8,360 nt of DNA, taken from assembly GCA_021788565.1 (NCBI GenBank), contig JAJYKO010000198.1, positions 1 to 8,360 of the forward strand. The letters are read 5' to 3'. The stretch is from Chloroflexota bacterium (GTDB lineage Bacteria > Chloroflexota > UBA6077). The translations under genes and the position numbers were made by a program. Position 1 is the stretch's first letter, and the number at the start of each line of letters is the position of its first letter. Below the pieces are notes generated by a model. The model ran no database searches. It was not told the DNA's origin and saw only the letters and a list, made by a program, of their open reading frames with translations. Of the stretch, positions 4,974-8,360 are shown in pieces.

Positions 4974-6284
4974 GTGAAGATCTCAGTTGTGGGGCTTGGC
5001 AAACTGGGGTCGCCGTTGGCCGCGTGTTTGGCAGCCAAGGGCTTCTCCGTCATCGGCGTGGACATGAACCCTAGGACCGTCGGCCTCATCAACGAGGGGA
5101 AGGCTCCGGTGTTGGAGCCTGGCCTCAGTGACCTGATCTCCAGCGCGCGGGACCAGCTCGCAGCTACCCAGGACTACAACGCGGCCGTCGTCGGTACCGA
5201 TGCTACCTTCATCATCGTCCCCACGCCCAGCGAGACTAATGGCGGGTTCTCGGTGCGTTACGTGCTGGATGCGGGAGAGGCCATCGGGCGGGCCCTGAGG
5301 CGGAAGACCGGCTACCACCTGGTGGTGCTGACCAGCACAGTGTTACCGGGTGGCACGGAGGAGCAGCTGTTGCCCGCCGTGGAGGCCGCTTCGGGCAAGA
5401 AGTGCGGCCGTGACTTCGGGCTGTGCTACAACCCCGAGTTCATCGCGCTCGGCAGCGTGATCCGAGACATGTTAAACCCGGACCTGGTGCTGATTGGCGA
5501 GTCGGACGAGCGAGCAGGGGCTATGCTGGAGGGAATTCAGCGCACCCTTTGCGACAACTCCCCCCATTTCGCCCACATGAGCTTCGTAAACGCTGAGCTT
5601 GCCAAGCTGGCGGTCAACACCTTCGTCACCACGAAGATCTCGTACGCCAACATGCTGGCGGAGGTGTGCGAGCGGCTGCCCGGGGCCAGCGTGGACGAGG
5701 TCACCTCTGCTATCGGCCTCGATAGCCGGATCGGCAGGAAGTACCTGAAAGGTGCCGCGGCCTACGGGGGGCCGTGCTTCCCCCGCGACAACCTCGCTTT
5801 CGCCCACCTTGCGCGCGAGGTTGGCGCTCAGCCCATCCTCGCCGAGGCAACGCATCTCACCAATCTAGGCCAGGTGTCCCGCCTGGCGAACATAGTGCAG
5901 GCCCACCTGCCGGAGGGCGGGACGGTGGGCATTCTTGGCCTGGCCTACAAGCCCGGCACCCCGGTAGCGGAGGAGTCACCGGGCGTCAATCTGGCGGAGC
6001 GCCTCCTAAAGATCGGGAAACGCGTCGTGGTTTACGACCCCCAGGCTGGAGAGACCGCCGGATCTATTCTGGATGGGGGTGTCGCCTTTGCGGCCTCTGC
6101 GTCGGACTGCGTCTCTCAGTCCGACGTGGTGGTAATCACGACTCCGTGGCCCGAGTTCTCGAGCGGGGGACTCTTCGGATTCGAAAGCCGAGATCTGGTG
6201 GTCGTGGACTGCTGGCGCATCCTCCATCCTGAGGAGTTGCCCGGCTCGGTTACTTACCTGGCAATCGGCAACGGCGTCTCGTAG
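4974..6284 (+). CDS. Nucleotide-sugar 6-dehydrogenase (UDP-glucose/GDP-mannose dehydrogenase family)
   Basis: NAD-dependent oxidation of the C6 hydroxyl of a nucleotide sugar to a carboxylate in two steps, giving a UDP- or GDP-uronic acid. The 436 residues show a Rossmann motif GLGKLG (7-12), VPTPSE (82-87), LTSTVLPGGTEE (119-130), NPEF (153-156) and the NPDLVLIGE segment. KLAVNTFVTTKISYANMLAE (211-230) is in the central helix. The catalytic-cysteine motif GGPCFPRD (265-272) places Cys268, and GLAYKPGTPVAEESPG (322-337) starts the second nucleotide domain. The GTG at 4974 is preferred: GAGGGAGG (4957-4964) lies 9 bases upstream and it yields the usual MKISVVGLGK start. An in-frame GTG at 4935, overlapping the epimerase stop by one base, would add 13 residues. 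The substrate cannot be read from sequence; UDP-glucose is the default, but the GDP-sugar neighbour makes GDP-mannose or GDP-L-galactose conceivable. Confidence 0.9.
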   Translation: MKISVVGLGKLGSPLAACLAAKGFSVIGVDMNPRTVGLINEGKAPVLEPGLSDLISSARDQLAATQDYNAAVVGTDATFIIVPTPSETNGGFSVRYVLDAGEAIGRALRRKTGYHLVVLTSTVLPGGTEEQLLPAVEAASGKKCGRDFGLCYNPEFIALGSVIRDMLNPDLVLIGESDERAGAMLEGIQRTLCDNSPHFAHMSFVNAELAKLAVNTFVTTKISYANMLAEVCERLPGASVDEVTSAIGLDSRIGRKYLKGAAAYGGPCFPRDNLAFAHLAREVGAQPILAEATHLTNLGQVSRLANIVQAHLPEGGTVGILGLAYKPGTPVAEESPGVNLAERLLKIGKRVVVYDPQAGETAGSILDGGVAFAASASDCVSQSDVVVITTPWPEFSSGGLFGFESRDLVVVDCWRILHPEELPGSVTYLAIGNGVS

Positions 6285-6298
6285 GGCTGAGGTAGGCT

Positions 6299-7312
6299 GT
6301 GCTGACCCTCTTCTCGCTCCCGAAACCCTTCCGCGGGCACATCGACGTCATCCAGCGGAATGCCCTCCGCAGCTGGACACTAATGGAGCCTCGCCCAGAG
6401 GTCATCCTGTGCGGGGATGACTACGGAACCGCCGAGGTTGCCAGGGAGTTCGATTTTCTCCACTTCCCAGCGGTTGCTCGCAACTCGCACGGCACCCCCC
6501 TTATAGGCGACATGTTCGCGCAGGCACAGCGGATGGCCAGCCAGGATATCCTCTGCTACGTGAATGCCGATATCGTGCTAATGAGCGATTTCATGCCTGC
6601 AATTCGCCTGCTGGCCGAAAGCCAGCGTTCCTTCTTGATGGTCGGCCGGCGGTGGGACGTGGATGCGACCGAGCCGCTGACTTTCGATGCCATCTGGGAG
6701 CAGCGGTTTCGGGAAGACCTGTCGAAGCGGGGCGTGCTCCACGCGGTGACCGGAATGGACTACTTCGCCTTTCGGCGCGGCATGTGGGGAGAAATCCCAC
6801 CGTTTGCGGTCGGCCGGAGCGTGTGGGACGAGTGGCTATTGTTTCGAGCCAGACGGCGAGGGGCGCTGATCGTGGACTCGACCGAAGTGGTAACCGCGGT
6901 GCACCAGAACCACGACTATCGCCACATCTCGACGGTAGGGACCTGGGATTCGATGCTGAACTGCGAGGAAGCAGTGGTGAACCAACAGCTCGCCGGCAGC
7001 CCCGACCGTCAATTCACCCTGTACGATGCCAACCTGCTACTCACCATGAGGGGGTTGGTCCCTGCCGCGCGTCCCGAGCATCTCCGCAGGGCGAAAGAGA
7101 CCCGGCTGCTGCTGTTCTCGCCATGGCTCCACGACGCGTGGAAGCGACTGAAGGCGGAATGGCGATCGGCAAGGCAGGCTCGATTGCAGCTTCCGAAGCG
7201 CCACGAACTGGTCGCGCTGGCCCTGCGAATCCGCTACTTCTCTGTGCGCTACGCTGTTCGGAACCTGCTGGTACGGTATACCAGGGTTGACGGTAGGCGA
7301 GAGGGCAGGTAG
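6299..7312 (+). CDS. Putative GT-A-like glycosyltransferase
   Basis: Probable cytoplasmic or membrane-associated sugar transferase. The 337-residue protein has no signal peptide or clear membrane helix. It starts with a strand-like LTLFSLPKPF and IQRNALRSWTLMEPRPEVILCGDD (18-41). LCYVNADIVL (85-94) follows, with Asn89-Ala-Asp91 in the place of the metal-binding DXD of GT-A folds. MVGRRWD (114-120), GMDYFAFRRGMW (152-163), VWDEWLLFRAR and HQNHDY (202-207) come next. The last 90 residues are very basic (many Arg/Lys) and could bind membrane or acceptor phosphates. The GTG start has TGAGGT 5 bases upstream and lies 14 bases after the dehydrogenase stop, so it is in the same operon. Similar uncharacterised proteins with the PKPFRGHI and HQNHDY blocks occur beside sugar genes, from memory; donor and acceptor are unknown. 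The riboswitch promoter overlaps its last codons. Confidence 0.72.
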   Translation: MLTLFSLPKPFRGHIDVIQRNALRSWTLMEPRPEVILCGDDYGTAEVAREFDFLHFPAVARNSHGTPLIGDMFAQAQRMASQDILCYVNADIVLMSDFMPAIRLLAESQRSFLMVGRRWDVDATEPLTFDAIWEQRFREDLSKRGVLHAVTGMDYFAFRRGMWGEIPPFAVGRSVWDEWLLFRARRRGALIVDSTEVVTAVHQNHDYRHISTVGTWDSMLNCEEAVVNQQLAGSPDRQFTLYDANLLLTMRGLVPAARPEHLRRAKETRLLLFSPWLHDAWKRLKAEWRSARQARLQLPKRHELVALALRIRYFSVRYAVRNLLVRYTRVDGRREGR

Positions 7313-7315
7313 ACT
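7287..7315 (+). promoter_or_regulatory. Promoter of the glycine-riboswitch transcript
   Basis: TTGACG (7287-7292) and TAGACT (7310-7315) are separated by 17 bases. The -10 box begins at the stop codon of the preceding glycosyltransferase gene. Transcription would start near 7322, just ahead of the riboswitch leader. No terminator is seen between the sugar operon and this point, so read-through from upstream is also possible. Confidence 0.55.
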
Positions 7316-7338
7316 CATATCCTAACAAGTGAATAAGG

Positions 7339-7519
7339 CCTGGACGATGGTCGCCGGAGAGCCCGCACTAGCGCGGCGCCGAAGGGGCAAGATGAAAGCT
7401 GGAATCTCTCAGGCAGAAGGACGGCGACCGGACAGGATCCTGGAGAGGCCCTTGAGAGAGGGCACCGAAGGGGATGGCTCGGTAATACGGGTCGCATCTC
7501 TCAGGTAAATGGGACAGGA
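7339..7519 (+). promoter_or_regulatory. Tandem glycine riboswitch
   Basis: Two consecutive glycine aptamers. Aptamer I: P1 GGTCGCC (7349-7355) pairs with GGCGACC (7423-7429), followed by GGAGAG (7356-7361 with overlap), the core GCCGAAGGGGCAAG (7378-7391) and ATCTCTCAGGCAGAAGGAC (7404-7422). Aptamer II: P1 TCCTG (7438-7442) pairs with CAGGA (7515-7519), followed by GGAGAG (7442-7447), ACCGAAGGGG (7464-7473) and ATCTCTCAGGTAAATGGGAC (7496-7515). A leader CCTG (7339-7342) can pair with linker CAGG (7433-7436) as the P0/kink-turn helix known in this class. Glycine binding would stabilise the second P1 and so prevent the terminator that shares its 3' strand. Glycine riboswitches normally precede glycine-cleavage or glycine-transport genes; here the next gene is tlyA. 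Confidence 0.93.
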
Positions 7520-7543
7520 GGCGAAGCGCCTTCCTGTCCTTTT
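7512..7543 (+). terminator. Riboswitch expression-platform terminator
   Basis: GGACAGGA-GGCG (7512-7523) pairs with CGCC and TCCTGTCC (7527-7530 and 7532-7539), with an AAG loop and one bulged T, giving a 12-bp stem followed by TTTT and a second T-run at 7547-7550. Its 5' arm includes CAGGA (7515-7519), the 3' strand of aptamer II P1, so the two structures exclude each other. This is the layout of a transcriptional ON switch: no glycine, termination; glycine, read-through. Confidence 0.88.
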
Positions 7544-7618
7544 CGATTTTGAGAGCGTCGCCAACTTCGGGACCCTGCACTGTGCTCGATGTGGGTAGCC
7601 GGGTGTACATAGCTGTTC

Positions 7619-7647
7619 TTGACGCCGGGTTCGGCCGCAGCTATCGT
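7619..7647 (+). promoter_or_regulatory. Possible internal promoter before tlyA
   Basis: TTGACG (7619-7624) and TATCGT (7642-7647) have a 17-base spacer, downstream of the riboswitch terminator and 36 bases before the tlyA start. A 7-bp inverted repeat, ATAGCTG (7609-7615) / CAGCTAT (7638-7644), brackets the -35 box and overlaps the -10 box, so it could be an operator or simply chance. The rest of 7551-7682 shows no convincing gene. Confidence 0.4.
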
Positions 7648-7682
7648 GACTGGTAACGGCGCTGCCGCGAGATCGGAGAGAG

Positions 7683-8360
7683 GTGAAGAAGAGGCTGGAT
7701 CTGCTGGTAGTGGAGCGCGGCCTCGCGCCCAGCCGCGAGCAGGCTCGGGCGCTCATCATGGCGGGGAGCGTGACCGTTGAGGGGCAGGTGGAAGACAAGC
7801 CCGGGACTATGGTGGACGAGCGTAGCACGGTGTTCGCGGAAGTTGCGTCGAAGTACGTTAGCCGTGGCGGTCTGAAACTCGAGAAGGCCCTGGACGCCTT
7901 CGGCCTGGACGTCACAGGACTGGTGGCCGTGGACATAGGTGCGTCCACGGGCGGTTTCACCGACTGTCTGCTTCAGCGCGGGGCTGCCCGAGTATACGCG
8001 GTGGACGTTGGATACGGCCAGTTGGACTGGCGGCTGCGCACGGACCCGCGGGTGGTGGTGATCGAGCGCACTAACGTCCGCTACCTTTCGTCTCTGCCGG
8101 AACCAGCAGACCTGGCAACAGTGGACGCCTCTTTCATTTCGCTGCGGTTGGTCATTCCGGCCACGACTCGACTGCTTCGGGGAAGCGGGTTGATTGTTGC
8201 GTTGGTGAAGCCGCAGTTCGAAGCAGGACGCGGCCGGGTGGGAAAGGGAGGCGTGGTGCGAGACCCGGAGGTTCACCGCGAGGTGCTGCGCGGGCTTGCC
8301 GAGTGGGGGGGGGCCGAGGGCTACGGCTTTCAGAAACTGGCTGTTTCCCCGATACGAGGC
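7683..8360 (+). CDS. tlyA: TlyA family rRNA (cytidine-2'-O)-methyltransferase, 5' part
   Basis: TlyA proteins 2'-O-methylate rRNA (16S and 23S in mycobacteria, affecting capreomycin sensitivity); the family is also annotated as hemolysin A. The visible 226 codons are open to the window edge; full-length relatives have about 270 residues. Residues 1-60 form an S4 RNA-binding domain ([20 protein letters not shown], then AGSVTVEG). [13 protein letters not shown] (58-70) follows, then the SAM loop [14 protein letters not shown] (84-97), [22 protein letters not shown] (146-154, Asp148) and [10 protein letters not shown] (174-183, Lys176). The protein is cut at SPIRG, just before the expected G-N-x-E block. 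The GTG start follows GGAGAGAG (7675-7682) and gives the canonical MKKRLD-like N-terminus. Expression may depend on the glycine riboswitch, on the possible promoter at 7619-7647, or on both. Confidence 0.95.
   Translation, partial: MKKRLDLLVVERGLAPSREQARALIMAGSVTVEGQVEDKPGTMVDERSTVFAEVASKYVSRGGLKLEKALDAFGLDVTGLVAVDIGASTGGFTDCLLQRGAARVYAVDVGYGQLDWRLRTDPRVVVIERTNVRYLSSLPEPADLATVDASFISLRLVIPATTRLLRGSGLIVALVKPQFEAGRGRVGKGGVVRDPEVHREVLRGLAEWGGAEGYGFQKLAVSPIRG

Noticed and set aside
7582..7656. Small open frame between riboswitch and tlyA (GTG at 7582, TAA at 7654), about 24 codons
   Set aside because: It has no Shine-Dalgarno, overlaps the possible -35 and -10 boxes, and its peptide is not recognisable. 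A leader peptide cannot be excluded but is not supported.
7409..8276. Minus-strand open frames opposite the riboswitch and tlyA
   Set aside because: They cross the highly conserved riboswitch or lie antisense to clear tlyA codons; no start signal or family match.

Overview
The window looks like chromosome from a GC-rich bacterium with strong Shine-Dalgarno sites, frequent GTG/TTG starts and sigma70-type promoters. The order rplQ-truA-rplM-rpsI and the style of the L13 and S9 proteins suggest Chloroflexota (possibly the Dehalococcoidia side). That placement is an inference from remembered family resemblance, not a computed phylogeny.

Region 1 (1-2202, + strand) is the tail of the ribosomal-protein supercluster: the last codons of an upstream gene (probably rpoA), rplQ, truA, rplM and rpsI, closed by a clear intrinsic terminator. 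Two related short interspersed repeats with AGCTAT-type inverted ends (about 112 and 117 bp) sit on either side of rpsI.

Region 2 (2225-3247, - strand) is a single gene for a UbiA-superfamily membrane prenyltransferase, closest in motifs to decaprenyl-phosphate phosphoribosyltransferase, with its own promoter.

Region 3 (3149-3912) is about 760 bp without a credible gene. It is full of repeats: a nested palindrome centred near 3397, short direct repeats with a 40-bp period, and a 152-bp MITE-like element with exact 9-bp terminal inverted repeats bounded by an 8-bp direct duplication. The right copy of that duplication supplies most of the -35 box of the next operon.

Region 4 (3820-7312, + strand) is a three-gene sugar operon: a plant-like GDP-mannose 3,5-epimerase, a UDP/GDP-sugar dehydrogenase and a GT-A-like putative glycosyltransferase. 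Together they suggest synthesis and transfer of unusual (L-galactose or uronic acid) sugars for a cell-surface polymer. The divergent polyprenyl-phosphate enzyme may serve the same envelope.

Region 5 (7287-8360, + strand) has a promoter, a tandem glycine riboswitch, and an intrinsic terminator that overlaps the second aptamer's P1 (architecture of an ON switch). Next come a possible second promoter and the 5' part of tlyA (rRNA 2'-O-methyltransferase/hemolysin family), which runs off the window. A glycine switch before tlyA is the most surprising regulatory arrangement here, and the MITE-like insertion at the sugar-operon promoter is the most surprising structural one.
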